Origin: Micromonospora narathiwatensis
GTDB taxonomy: Bacteria; Actinomycetota; Actinomycetes; Mycobacteriales; Micromonosporaceae
Length of the DNA: 64,000 bases
Direction: 5' to 3'
Assembly: GCF_900089605.1 (NCBI RefSeq)
Contig: NZ_LT594324.1
Location: 4,836,001-4,900,000 of the forward strand
Of this stretch, positions 1-8,163 are shown one piece after another. Both the position numbers and the translations under genes were made by a program. Numbering within the stretch: position 1 is the stretch's first letter; the number at the start of each line of letters is the position of its first letter. The notes below the pieces were generated by a model. It was not told where the DNA came from, ran no database searches, and saw only the letters and a list, made by a program, of their open reading frames with translations.

Positions 1-349
1 CGGCGACGTGCTCGGGGTCGGCGGGATCCGGTGCCCGCTGGGTGGCCGGGTAGCGGCCGGGGTGCCGGCGGGCGTACTCCCGGAACGCGGTGGCCACCGC
101 GCGGAGCGCGTCGCCGCCGGCCCGGCCCGCGGCGGCGGCGGTCAGCTCGGTGGCGACCTCGGCGGTGGCCAGCACGGACAGCTTCTGGTGCAGGTCGTCC
201 ACGCCCTTGACGTGCTTGTAGAGGCTGGGCAGCGCCACACCGAGCCGGCTCGCGAGCGCGGCCAGGGTGAGCCGGTCGTAGCCGACCTCGTCGGCGAGCA
301 CGGCCGCCTCCCGGACCACGGCCGTCGGGGTGAGGCCGGCCCTAGGCAC
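1..349 (-). CDS. TetR-family transcriptional regulator, truncated by window edge
   Basis: About 116 codons are visible from a GTG at 349. The C-terminus lies beyond base 1. The N-terminus reads as a TetR helix-turn-helix: helices around VVREAAVLADEVGYDRLTLA are followed by the recognition segment SRLGVALPSLYKHVKG, typical of the TetR group with a WHG-type C-terminal domain. The GTG overlaps the stop codon of the upstream hydrolase gene by 8 bases, so the two are probably one operon. A perfect 21-base palindrome in the operon promoter (1143-1163) is the likely operator, implying autoregulation. The ligand is unknown. Family assignment is firm; the start is inferred from the overlap. Confidence 0.8.
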   Translation of the reverse strand, partial: MPRAGLTPTAVVREAAVLADEVGYDRLTLAALASRLGVALPSLYKHVKGVDDLHQKLSVLATAEVATELTAAAAGRAGGDALRAVATAFREYARRHPGRYPATQRAPDPADPEHVA

Positions 350-1136
350 GGGAGGTCACCGCCAGGAACTCGACCAGGTCGGCGGCGGTGGCGTCGGGCT
401 GGTCGGCGTGCGGGTAGTGGCCCGACTCGGCGATCATGCGCGCCTCGGCGGTGGCGAAGAGCCGCCGGGCGGCCCGCGCCTCGGCGCCCGGGTCCGGAAA
501 GTCCGGGTCCTTCGTACCCATCAGCACCAGCACCGGCTGGCGCACGTCCCCGGCCCGGGCGGCCCAGTGCGGCTCAACCAGCGCGATCACGCCGCGGACC
601 GCGACCATCCGGCCGCGCAGCCTGGCGACCAGTTCCTTCCGGTACGCGGCGTCGTCGTCCGGTCGCCCGCACGGGAACAGCGTGCGGTGGAACATCCCGA
701 AGAGTCGGGGGCTGCGCAGCACGATCACCTGCGCCAGCCGCAGCGCCGGGCTCGGGTTCGGCGGGGTGACGAACGGGCTGACCTGCACGATCCCGTTGAC
801 CAGCTCGACACCGTCGGCGGCGGCGAAGACCACGGCCGCCGCGCTGGACGAGCTGCCGACCAGGGTGGCCGGGCCACCGCCGAGCGCCCGGACCACGGCG
901 AGCAGGTCGCCGCCCACCGCCGCCGGGGCGTACGTGGGCCACCGGACGCTGGAGTCGCCGTGCCCCCGGACGTCGACCGAGGCCACCCGGTAGCCGGCCG
1001 CCACCAGCCGGGGCACCAGATGCCGGAAGGTCGCCCGGTTCTCGCCCATGCCGTGCGAGAGGACCACCAGCGGGCCCTCTCCGTGCACCTCGTAGGCGAT
1101 GGTTCCGCCGTCCCGCGACACTCGGCTAATCGTCAT
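342..1136 (-). CDS. alpha/beta hydrolase
   Basis: A 264-residue alpha/beta-hydrolase fold protein starting at ATG 1136 (MTISRVSRDGG). It shows the oxyanion-hole region LSHGMGENRATF, the strand VASVDVRGHGDS and a C-terminal His in ESGHYPHADQP. The nucleophile elbow reads GSSSS instead of the usual GxSxG, so the last Gly is replaced by Ser. An in-frame ATG at 1172 would add 12 residues. It is disfavoured because a -35/-10 pair and palindrome lie over that stretch, which makes ATG 1136 leaderless. The gene is followed by the overlapping TetR gene, which probably regulates it. The substrate cannot be told. Confidence 0.82.
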   Translation of the reverse strand: MTISRVSRDGGTIAYEVHGEGPLVVLSHGMGENRATFRHLVPRLVAAGYRVASVDVRGHGDSSVRWPTYAPAAVGGDLLAVVRALGGGPATLVGSSSSAAAVVFAAADGVELVNGIVQVSPFVTPPNPSPALRLAQVIVLRSPRLFGMFHRTLFPCGRPDDDAAYRKELVARLRGRMVAVRGVIALVEPHWAARAGDVRQPVLVLMGTKDPDFPDPGAEARAARRLFATAEARMIAESGHYPHADQPDATAADLVEFLAVTSRA

Positions 1137-1142
1137 AGCTGT

Positions 1143-1172
1143 AAAGCTAATGCCATTAGCTTTTGCCGTCAA
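1143..1172 (-). promoter_or_regulatory. leaderless promoter with embedded TetR operator palindrome
   Basis: On the minus strand a TTGACG -35 box (1172-1167) is followed after 17 bases by TAGCTT (1149-1144). This puts the transcription start at about 1136, the hydrolase ATG. A perfect inverted repeat, AAAGCTAATG / CATTAGCTTT (1143-1152 and 1154-1163, one central base), fills the spacer and the -10. That is the usual length and placement of a TetR operator. The link to the adjacent TetR gene is inferred. Confidence 0.7.
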
Positions 1173-1191
1173 GTCCGTCCCGCGAACACGG

Positions 1192-1227
1192 AACGGGCCG
1201 GCGGGACACCCGTCCCACCGGCCCGTT
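1192..1227 (-). terminator. stem-loop terminator after proline dehydrogenase
   Basis: AACGGGCCGG (1192-1201) pairs with CCGGCCCGTT (1218-1227). After one mismatch, GGGAC (1203-1207) pairs with GTCCC (1212-1216). The stem lies 24 bases past the proline dehydrogenase stop and upstream of the TetR operon promoter. Confidence 0.7.
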
Positions 1228-1250
1228 CGCCGTTCGGCGAGCCAGTCAGG

Positions 1251-2171
1251 TCACTTCTTGGAGGTCAGTGCGCGCCCGAAGAACATCAGGTTGGCCGGGC
1301 GCTCGGCCAGGCGGCGCATCAGGTAGCCGTACCACTGGTCGCCGTAGGGGACGTAGGTGCGCACGGTGTAGCCCTCACCGATCAACCGCTTCTGCTCCTC
1401 CGGACGGATGCCGTACAGCATCTGGAACTCGAAGCGGTCCGGGTCGCGGTCGAACCAGCGGGCCCGGTCCTCACCGATGGCGATCAGGCGCGGGTCGTGG
1501 GTGGCCAGCATCGGATAGCCGGCGCCGGACATCAGCACGTTCATGCAGCGCACGTACGACTTGTCCACCTCCCGGGCGGACTGGTACGCGACCGACTCCG
1601 GCTCCTTGTACGCGCCCTTGCAGAGCCGCACCCGGGACCCGGCGCCGGACAACTCCCGGCAGTCCGACTCGGTACGCCGCAGGTACGCCTGGAGCACCGC
1701 ACCGGTCGACGGGTAGTCCTTACGCAGCTTGGCGAGGACGTCCAGCGTCGAGTCGGTGGTGGTGTGGTCCTCCATGTCCAGGGTGACCGTGGTGCCCGCC
1801 GCGTCCGCCGCCGCGCAGATCGCCCGCGCGTTGTCGTACGCGAGCTGCTCGTCGAACATCTGCCCGAGCGCGGACAGCTTCACGCTGACCTCGGCGGCCG
1901 GGGTCAGCTCGGCGGCGGCGAGCAGCCGCAGCAGCTTCAGGTATTCGTCCCGGGTGGCGTTCGCCTGCTCCGGGGTGACGGTGTCCTCACCGAGGTTGTC
2001 GAGGGTGACCGCGAGGCCGTCGGCGACGAGCGCGCGGGTCACGCGCAGTGCGTCGTCGGTGCCGGCGCCGGCGACGAACCGGCGGACGACGTCCCGGGTG
2101 AACGGGGCCGTCGCGACGAGCCGCTCGACCTGGGATGACCGGGCCGCGGCGAGGATGACGGAACGGAGCAT
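1251..2171 (-). CDS. proline dehydrogenase
   Basis: A 306-residue monofunctional proline dehydrogenase (FAD-dependent oxidation of L-proline to pyrroline-5-carboxylate). Family hallmarks include the barrel strands VSVKLSALGQ and VTLDMEDHTTTDS, the segment RLCKGAYKEP, and the C-terminal block YGIRPEEQKRL then VRTYVPYGDQWYGYLMRRLAERP that closes the active site. Length matches the short single-domain bacterial enzymes, not bifunctional PutA. No pyrroline-5-carboxylate dehydrogenase gene is adjacent. ATG at 2171 gives the expected N-terminal MLRSVILAAARS. Confidence 0.95.
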   Translation of the reverse strand: MLRSVILAAARSSQVERLVATAPFTRDVVRRFVAGAGTDDALRVTRALVADGLAVTLDNLGEDTVTPEQANATRDEYLKLLRLLAAAELTPAAEVSVKLSALGQMFDEQLAYDNARAICAAADAAGTTVTLDMEDHTTTDSTLDVLAKLRKDYPSTGAVLQAYLRRTESDCRELSGAGSRVRLCKGAYKEPESVAYQSAREVDKSYVRCMNVLMSGAGYPMLATHDPRLIAIGEDRARWFDRDPDRFEFQMLYGIRPEEQKRLIGEGYTVRTYVPYGDQWYGYLMRRLAERPANLMFFGRALTSKK

Positions 2172-2248
2172 GAGCCGAGGGTAACGCCCGGCCGCCGACC
2201 CCCGCCGGGGGGCAGCGGCGCTGGCCCGGGTCGGCTACAAACGATCTC

Positions 2249-2518
2249 GTGGAACGACGCCCCCGACGCCGGCTCCGGTCGGCCACCGTGCACCTCGGCG
2301 CGCTGACCGCGCTGGCGCTCACCCTCTCCGGCTGCAACAACGACGACGACAACTGCGCCCGCAACCCGAGCGGGGGCAGCGGCGGTGGTGGCGGCACGGT
2401 CGCGCTGGCCCTGCGGGAGCCGGGTCCGGCCGCCGCCCGGGACACGCCCGCGCCGGTCGCCGCCGCACCGCCCGCCCGGGGCGGCTTCGGCACCCACCTC
2501 GCCTCCTGCGGCGGCTGA
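2249..2518 (+). CDS. small putative lipoprotein preceding ATP-grasp protein
   Basis: An 89-residue protein starting at GTG 2249. It has an Arg-rich N-terminus, a hydrophobic stretch (LGALTALALT) and the lipobox LSGC, followed by CNNDDDNC. The rest is a Gly/Pro/Ala-rich low-complexity region ending in HLASCGG. It is probably exported and lipid-anchored. Its stop is one base before the GTG of the glutathionylspermidine-synthase-like gene, so the two are translationally coupled. The pairing of a small Cys-containing lipoprotein with such an ATP-grasp protein resembles the YgiB/YgiC arrangement of enterobacteria, although the sequence is not clearly DUF1190. Confidence 0.7.
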   Translation: MERRPRRRLRSATVHLGALTALALTLSGCNNDDDNCARNPSGGSGGGGGTVALALREPGPAAARDTPAPVAAAPPARGGFGTHLASCGG

Positions 2519-2519
2519 C

Positions 2520-3686
2520 GTGCGGCGCGAGGCGAGCACCCCGCGCCCCGGCTGGGACGCCACCATCCGCGCCCAGGGCCTGGTGTACGTCGACACCGAA
2601 CTGCCCGACGGCGGGGTCATGTCGTACTGGGACGAGACGGCCGCGTACGCCTTCGAGCTGGACGAGGTGCTCCGGCTGGAGGAGGCGACCGAGGAGCTGC
2701 ACCGGATGGCGGTGGCCGCCGCCGAGCACGTGGTGACCCGCGACCGGTACGCGGAGTTCGGCATCCCGGCCTGGGCGGCGGAGGCGGTCGCCCGGTCGCT
2801 GCGGGAGTCCCCGCCGACCCTCTACGGCCGCTTCGACCTCTGGTACGACGGCACCTGGCCGCCCAAGCTGCTGGAATACAACGCCGACACCCCGACCGCG
2901 CTGGTCGAGGCGAGCATCGTGCAGTGGTACTGGCTGGAACACACCCGCCCCGAGGCGGACCAGTGGAACAGCCTGCACGAGCGGCTGGTCGGAGCCTGGG
3001 CCAAGATCGGCACGGGGTTGCACGACCCACGGGTGCACGTGGTCTGGTCCGACGAGGAGGAGTCGGGCGAGGACCAGATCACCGCCGGCTACCTGGCCGA
3101 GACGGCCCGCCAGGCCGGGTTGGACGTCACGCTCACGCCGATCCAGCGGATCGGCTGGGACGGGCGGCGCTTCGTCGACGCGGACGACCGGCCGATCACC
3201 ACCTGCTTCAAGCTCTATCCCTGGGAGTGGATGCTGGCCGAGCCGTACGGGCCGCCGGCGCTGGAACCGGGCACCCCGACCACCTGGATCGAGCCGGCCT
3301 GGAAACTGCTGCTGTCGAACAAGGCGCTGCTGGCGGTGCTCTGGGAGCTGTACCCGGGGCACGAGTACCTGCTGCCGGCATACCTCGACTCGCCGCGCGG
3401 GATGACCGGGTACGTGGCGAAGCCGCTGCTCGGCCGGGAGGGCGCGTCGGTGCGGATCGTCACCGAAGGGACCGAGATCACCAGTCCGGGGATCTACGGC
3501 GACGAGGGATTCTGTTACCAGGAGTTCCGGGCGTTGCCCGAATTCGCCGGGAACCGCATGGTTCTGGGGAGCTGGATCGTCGACGGCGAGTCCGCCGGCG
3601 TGGGCGTACGGGAGAGCGAAAGCCTCATCACGGACGGTTACGCGCGGTTTCTGCCCCACTACATCGACGCGCCGCGGGCCCCGTGA
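2520..3686 (+). CDS. glutathionylspermidine synthase-family ATP-grasp protein (YgiC-like)
   Basis: 388 residues from GTG 2520, one base after the upstream stop. It has the family's features: YWDETAAYAFELDEV near the N-terminus, LYGRFDLWYDG, LLEYNADTPTALVE, and the ATP-grasp block KPLLGREGASVRIV near the C-terminus. Relatives such as E. coli YgiC/YjfC keep the C-terminal synthetase fold but lack the amidase domain and have no proven glutathionylspermidine activity. Actinomycetes use mycothiol, so the true substrate is unlikely to be glutathione. An in-frame extension to 2385 exists but overlaps the lipoprotein gene and is rejected. Confidence 0.85.
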   Translation: MRREASTPRPGWDATIRAQGLVYVDTELPDGGVMSYWDETAAYAFELDEVLRLEEATEELHRMAVAAAEHVVTRDRYAEFGIPAWAAEAVARSLRESPPTLYGRFDLWYDGTWPPKLLEYNADTPTALVEASIVQWYWLEHTRPEADQWNSLHERLVGAWAKIGTGLHDPRVHVVWSDEEESGEDQITAGYLAETARQAGLDVTLTPIQRIGWDGRRFVDADDRPITTCFKLYPWEWMLAEPYGPPALEPGTPTTWIEPAWKLLLSNKALLAVLWELYPGHEYLLPAYLDSPRGMTGYVAKPLLGREGASVRIVTEGTEITSPGIYGDEGFCYQEFRALPEFAGNRMVLGSWIVDGESAGVGVRESESLITDGYARFLPHYIDAPRAP

Positions 3687-3705
3687 GTCGTCTACCGTTG
3701 GTGTC

Positions 3706-4281
3706 GTGAACTTCGACGCGTACGCCCGGACCGGTGTTGATCTCGTCAATGCCCGCCTGGACGACCTCGACGACCTTCGGGCCATCTTCCCCGACGAAAA
3801 CGCGTGGATGCGCGACGAGGTCGCGGAACGAGACCTGACGATCTTCCGGCGGGCCCAGAAGCGCCTGCGCGACGTCTTCGAGTACGGCACCTCGGGCCGG
3901 GACGCCGACGCGGTGACGGAGCTGAACGCGCTGCTGGAGGCGTTCCCGGTGCAGCCGCGCATCTCCGGCCACGACTCCAGCGACTGGCACATGCACGTGA
4001 CCAGCCGGGGCGCCTCGGTCAGCTCCGAATACCTCGCCGGCGCGGTGTGGGGCCTCTCCGTCTGGCTCTGCGAATACGGCAGCGCCCGGTTCGGCGTCTG
4101 CGCGGACGAGCGCTGCGGCAACGTCTACCTGGACACGTCCTCGAACTGCTGCCGGCGGTTCTGCTCGGAGCGCTGCGCCACCCGCTCCCACGTGGCCGCG
4201 CACCGGGCCCGCAAGCGCGCCGCCATCGGCGACCAGGTCACTGTCCCCGCCCAGCCCGAACCTCTCACGCCGGTCAGCTGA
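3706..4281 (+). CDS. CGNR zinc-finger (ABATE-domain) protein
   Basis: 191 residues, GTG start at 3706, 19 bases after the ATP-grasp gene. The N-terminal part matches the ABATE stress-associated ligand-binding domain. The C-terminus carries the CGNR zinc finger: CADERCGNVYLD, then CCRRFCSERCATRSHVAAHRARKR, with four or more Cys that could bind zinc and a basic tail. Such proteins are thought to be DNA-binding regulators. Target genes are unknown; the adjacent lipoprotein/ATP-grasp pair is one possibility. Confidence 0.88.
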   Translation: MNFDAYARTGVDLVNARLDDLDDLRAIFPDENAWMRDEVAERDLTIFRRAQKRLRDVFEYGTSGRDADAVTELNALLEAFPVQPRISGHDSSDWHMHVTSRGASVSSEYLAGAVWGLSVWLCEYGSARFGVCADERCGNVYLDTSSNCCRRFCSERCATRSHVAAHRARKRAAIGDQVTVPAQPEPLTPVS

Positions 4282-4299
4282 CCCGGGACGCCACCCGGG

Positions 4300-5106
4300 T
4301 CAGGCGTCGACCGGGGAGGGGGCGGTGAGGTTGGCGCGGGCGAACTCCAGCGCCTCGCGGAGGTCGGCCTCGCGGACCGCTCGGCTCTTCGCGCCCCGGG
4401 TGGTCACCTCCACCGCGACCGAGCCGGTGAAACCCCGGCCGGCCAGCGAGCGGAGCAGCTCCGCGCAGGGCTGGCCGCCCCGCCCGGGCACCAGATGCTC
4501 GTCGCGCCCCTCGCCGGTGCCGTCGCCCAGGTGCACGTGCGCCAGACCGGACCCCATCCGGTCGGCCATCGCCAGCGCGTCGCTGTGCGACGCCGCGCAG
4601 TGCGACAGGTCCAGAGTGTACGAGGCGTAGCCGGCGTCGGTCGGATCCCAGCCCGGGACGTACGGGACGAACTGGCGGCCGGCCATCCGCACCGGGTACA
4701 TGTTCTCCACCGCGAAGCGCAGCCCGCCGAACTGGCCGGCGATCCGGTCGAGCCCGTCGGCGAAGCTGCGGGCGTAGTCCCGCTGCCAGGTGAACGGCGG
4801 GTGCACCACCACCGTCGGCGCCTCCAGCGTCTCGGCCAGCTCGGCGGCCCTGCGCAGCCGCTCCCACGGGTCGGGGCTCCACACCCGCTGGGTGACCAGC
4901 AGGCAGGGCGCGTGCACCGAGAGGACGGGCACGTCGTAGTGGCTGGCCAGGCCGCGCAGCGCGCCCGGGTCCTGGCTCACCACATCGGTCCAGACCATCA
5001 CCTCGACGCCGTCGTACCCGAGCGCCGAGGCCAGCTGGAACGCCGCCGCGGTCCGCTCAGGGAAGACCGAGGAACTGGACAGGAGCACCGGGACTCGGGA
5101 AGTCAC
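4300..5106 (-). CDS. sugar phosphate isomerase/epimerase-like TIM-barrel protein
   Basis: A 268-residue xylose-isomerase-like TIM barrel. Visible metal-site and barrel segments are [51 protein letters not shown] and [23 protein letters not shown]. The His, Glu and Asp residues in these strands are those expected to hold a divalent metal. It lies downstream of ppx on the same strand with 75 bases between, the order seen around Rv0496-Rv0498 in mycobacteria. The reaction is unknown. Confidence 0.85.
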   Translation of the reverse strand: MTSRVPVLLSSSSVFPERTAAAFQLASALGYDGVEVMVWTDVVSQDPGALRGLASHYDVPVLSVHAPCLLVTQRVWSPDPWERLRRAAELAETLEAPTVVVHPPFTWQRDYARSFADGLDRIAGQFGGLRFAVENMYPVRMAGRQFVPYVPGWDPTDAGYASYTLDLSHCAASHSDALAMADRMGSGLAHVHLGDGTGEGRDEHLVPGRGGQPCAELLRSLAGRGFTGSVAVEVTTRGAKSRAVREADLREALEFARANLTAPSPVDA

Positions 5107-5181
5107 ACCTCTCAGGGTAGCCGCCCACGTCGCGCGGCATCGGGACGAGCATCCGCAAAGCGCACAGACCGCCCGGCTCGA

Positions 5182-6126
5182 TCAGCCCGGCGCGAGCTGA
5201 TCGAGCCGGCAGAGGATGACCCCCTCCCGCAGCGCCCACGGACAGATGTCCACGTGGTCCACGTCGAGCCGGCGCATCACCGCCTCGGCCACCACCGCAC
5301 CGGCCAGGAGCTGGTGGGCCCGCCCGGCGCTCACCCCCTCCAGCTCGTGCAACTGGCCGGGCGGGATGTGCCGGATGAAGCCGAGCACCTGCCGCAGCCC
5401 GGTACGGGTCAGCCTGCGCCGCGCCCACAGCCCCGCACCGGAGGGCGCCGCGCCGGCCAGCCGGGCCAGCATCCGGAACGTCTTCGAGGTGGCCACCGGG
5501 CGCTCCCAGCCCACCTCGGTGAGCTGCTTCGCCACCGGGTCGAGCAACGCGTCGACGTACTCCCGCAACTCGTCGACGGCCTCGGCGGAGGGCGGCGCGG
5601 TGTCGGCCGGGTCGATCCGCAGCCGCTCGCGGCTCAGCCGCCCGGCACCCAACGGCAGCGAGACCGCCACGGCCGGGTCCTCGTCGATGCCGGCGGCCAG
5701 CTCCAGCGAGCCACCGCCGATGTCCATCACCAGCAGCCGGCCGGCGGACCAACCGAACCACCGCCGCACCGCGAGGAAGGTCATCCGCGCCTCGTCCGCG
5801 CCGGAGAGCACCGCCAGGCGTACGCCGGTCTCGTCGCGGACCCGGGCCAGCACCTCGCCGGCGTTGGTGGCGTCGCGGACCGCGCTGGTGGCGAACGCGA
5901 GCAGGTCGTCGACGTCCAGCCCGTCCGCCGCCGTGCTGGCCATGCTGACCGCCTTGATCAGGCTGTCCGCACCCGCCCCGGTGAGCGCACCGTCGGGACC
6001 AATCTGCTCGGCGAGCCGGAGCACCACCTTCTCGGAGTGCGCCGGCCAGGGGTGCGCCCCGTGGTGGCCGTCGACCACCAGCAGGTGCACCGTGTTGGAA
6101 CCGACGTCGAGGACACCCAGTCGCAT
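5182..6126 (-). CDS. ppx: exopolyphosphatase / guanosine pentaphosphatase (Ppx/GppA family)
   Basis: 314 residues from ATG 6126 (MRLGVLDVGSNTVHLLVVD). The family is marked by the phosphate-1 motif DVGSNTVHLL at the N-terminus, the FATSAVRDATN segment and the second phosphate loop MDIGGGSLELAAG. The enzyme would hydrolyse terminal phosphate from polyphosphate and/or pppGpp. An in-frame ATG at 6174 adds 16 residues before the conserved motif and is less likely. A polyphosphate enzyme fits a window rich in phosphate-control genes, though phoU and pst are 8 and 52 kb away. Confidence 0.9.
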   Translation of the reverse strand: MRLGVLDVGSNTVHLLVVDGHHGAHPWPAHSEKVVLRLAEQIGPDGALTGAGADSLIKAVSMASTAADGLDVDDLLAFATSAVRDATNAGEVLARVRDETGVRLAVLSGADEARMTFLAVRRWFGWSAGRLLVMDIGGGSLELAAGIDEDPAVAVSLPLGAGRLSRERLRIDPADTAPPSAEAVDELREYVDALLDPVAKQLTEVGWERPVATSKTFRMLARLAGAAPSGAGLWARRRLTRTGLRQVLGFIRHIPPGQLHELEGVSAGRAHQLLAGAVVAEAVMRRLDVDHVDICPWALREGVILCRLDQLAPG

Positions 6127-6200
6127 GCTGGCGAGCCTAGGGCCAACATGTTTCGCCGGCTCACCGGCCGGCACGGCGCACCGCGCGTACGCTGGTCCGG

Positions 6201-7010
6201 GTGACAGGCCAGATCGAGCTGCATGTGCTGGTGGACGACCCCGAGGACCCGCGCAGCCGGGAGGTGGAGCTGGACTTCCCTCGGGAGTGGATCGAGTTCG
6301 TCGACCCGGCGGACGAGAAGCACGTGATCAGGGCCGACCTGACCTGGCTGCTCTCCCGGTGGACCTGCGTCTTCGGCAAGGGCTGCCACGGCATCATCGC
6401 CGGCCGGGCCGCGGACGGCTGCTGCTCGCACGGGGCGTTCTTCACCGACTCGGACGACGAGAAGCGGGTCCGCGCCGCGGTCAAGCGGCTCACGCCGGAG
6501 ACCTGGCAGCACTTCCGCAAGGGCTTCAAGAACTGGACCGAGAACGACACCATCGACGGCAAGAACCCGGCCCGGCGTACGGCCACCCGGGCCGCCGACT
6601 CGCCGTGCGTCTTCCTCAACGACGCCGACTTTCCCGGCGGCGGCGGCTGCGCGCTGCACGCCCAGGCGCTGCGCGACGGGGTGCACCCGCTGGACTACAA
6701 GCCGGACGTCTGCTGGCAGCTGCCGATCCGCCGGGACCAGGACTGGCACAAGCGGCCGGACAACACCAAGGTGCTGATCTCCACGCTCGCCGAGTTCGAC
6801 CGGCGGGGCTGGGGCGCGGGCGGGCACGACCTCGACTGGTGGTGCACCTCCTCGACCGACGCGCACGTCGGCACCGAGCCGATGTACGTCTCGTACGCCC
6901 CGGAGCTGACCGCGCTGGTCGGCGCGTCCGCGTACGCGAAGCTGGCGGAGCTGTGCGCCGCCCGCCTCCGCCAGGGCCAGATCGCCCCCCACCCCGCCAC
7001 CGAGAGCTGA
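6201..7010 (+). CDS. conserved Cys-rich protein, possible metal-binding (YkgJ-like)
   Basis: A 269-residue soluble protein, GTG start at 6201. Eight or more Cys fall in clusters: [45 protein letters not shown] and WWCTSS. The CxxxxxC...CC spacing resembles zinc- or iron-chelating Cys-cluster proteins (YkgJ/DUF3109 type), but I cannot confirm the family by eye. No signal peptide or membrane segment is present. It is divergent from ppx with 74 bases between starts. Function unknown. Confidence 0.75.
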   Translation: MTGQIELHVLVDDPEDPRSREVELDFPREWIEFVDPADEKHVIRADLTWLLSRWTCVFGKGCHGIIAGRAADGCCSHGAFFTDSDDEKRVRAAVKRLTPETWQHFRKGFKNWTENDTIDGKNPARRTATRAADSPCVFLNDADFPGGGGCALHAQALRDGVHPLDYKPDVCWQLPIRRDQDWHKRPDNTKVLISTLAEFDRRGWGAGGHDLDWWCTSSTDAHVGTEPMYVSYAPELTALVGASAYAKLAELCAARLRQGQIAPHPATES

Positions 7011-7053
7011 CCGGCGCCCTACCGCGCCCGGCCCGGTCGGGTCGTGCCGCCGG

Positions 7054-8064
7054 TCAGGCCAGTCCGAGCTGCTTGAGCAGGTCCGCCACCGACCTGTCCT
7101 GCTCGGTGAGGAAGGCGCCGAACTCGTCACCGGTCACGAACGCGTCGGTCCAGCCCCGCTTGGCCAGTTCGGCCCGCCACTCGGCCGAGTCGTGCATCCT
7201 CGTCAGCACGTCGACCCACATCCTCCTGTCCGCGTCGCTGATCCCGGGGGGTGCCACGATGCCACGCCAGTTGGTGAAGACCAGGTCGATGCCGGAGGAC
7301 TTCAGGGTCGGCACGTCCCGCAGCGCCTCGATCGACGCCTCGCTGGTCACCGCGAGGACCCGGAGCTGACCGGCCTCGACCTGGTCGAGGAACTCGCCGA
7401 AACCGCTGGCGCCGAAGGTCACCTTGCCGCCGAGCACGGCCGGCAGCAGTTCGCCGCCGCCGTCGTACGAGACGTAGTCGACCTGGCGTGGGTCGATGCC
7501 GACGGTCCTGGCGAGCCGCATGGGCAGCAGGTGGTCCGGGCCTCCGGGCGACGAGCCGCCGCCGACCGCGATGCCCCTCGGGTCGGCCATCCAGGCCGCC
7601 ACCAGGTCGTCGATCGTCCGGTACGGGGAGTTCTTCGGCACCACGATGGCGCCGGCCTCCTCGATCAGCTTGGCCAGCGGGGTGGTCCGGGCCAGCGTCG
7701 CCGCCGACTTCGAGGTGTACGAGGCGCCCACCACGCCCAGCCCCATCTGCATGGCGAGCCTGCCGTTGCCCCTCTCGTCAACGGTCCGCTGGAGGCCGAC
7801 CGTGCCGGCCGCGCCGGGCAGGTTGAACACCTGAACCCCGGTGGCGATCCTGGCGTCCTCCATCACCTTCACGGCGGTGCGGGCGGTCGTGTCGTACCCG
7901 CCGCCGGGGCTGTTCGGCACCATGATCCGTAGTCCGGCGACCGGTTCGCCGTCGCCGGAGCCGGACCCGACCCCGACCCTTCCGGCGACGGCACCGCAGG
8001 CCCCCAGGGCGGACGCCGTCGCGGCTGCCATGCCCATGACCAGCAGGTTCCTCCTAGTTGCCAT
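7054..8064 (-). CDS. tripartite tricarboxylate transporter substrate-binding lipoprotein (TctC/Bug family)
   Basis: 336 residues. The N-terminus has basic residues, a hydrophobic stretch and the lipobox LGAC (Cys23), so it is a lipid-anchored extracytoplasmic binding protein. The body is a Bug-family receptor: IMVPNSPGGGYDTTAR at the start of the mature domain, then GVQVFNLPGAAGT, and later VGGGSSPGGPDHL. Bug proteins bind small carboxylates such as citrate. The membrane partners TctA and TctB are not downstream; the next gene there is convergent. Divergent transcription from a CitA/CitB-like two-component system suggests it is a regulated target or an accessory sensor. Confidence 0.88.
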   Translation of the reverse strand: MATRRNLLVMGMAAATASALGACGAVAGRVGVGSGSGDGEPVAGLRIMVPNSPGGGYDTTARTAVKVMEDARIATGVQVFNLPGAAGTVGLQRTVDERGNGRLAMQMGLGVVGASYTSKSAATLARTTPLAKLIEEAGAIVVPKNSPYRTIDDLVAAWMADPRGIAVGGGSSPGGPDHLLPMRLARTVGIDPRQVDYVSYDGGGELLPAVLGGKVTFGASGFGEFLDQVEAGQLRVLAVTSEASIEALRDVPTLKSSGIDLVFTNWRGIVAPPGISDADRRMWVDVLTRMHDSAEWRAELAKRGWTDAFVTGDEFGAFLTEQDRSVADLLKQLGLA

Positions 8065-8163
8065 CCTGTTTCTCTTCCGTTTCGAGTGAGTCCGGCGGCA
8101 AGATGATGGCCTCCGGGCGGGTCGGTCGTCTGCCTTCTGTCACCAGCGGAAGTTGAGGTCCTT

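Noticed and set aside
330..2138. 602-codon plus-strand open frame over the hydrolase and proline dehydrogenase
   Set aside because: Antisense shadow of two well-supported genes, without recognisable domains.
5216..7369. 717-codon plus-strand frame over ppx
   Set aside because: Antisense to ppx and out of frame with the Cys-rich gene; no domains.
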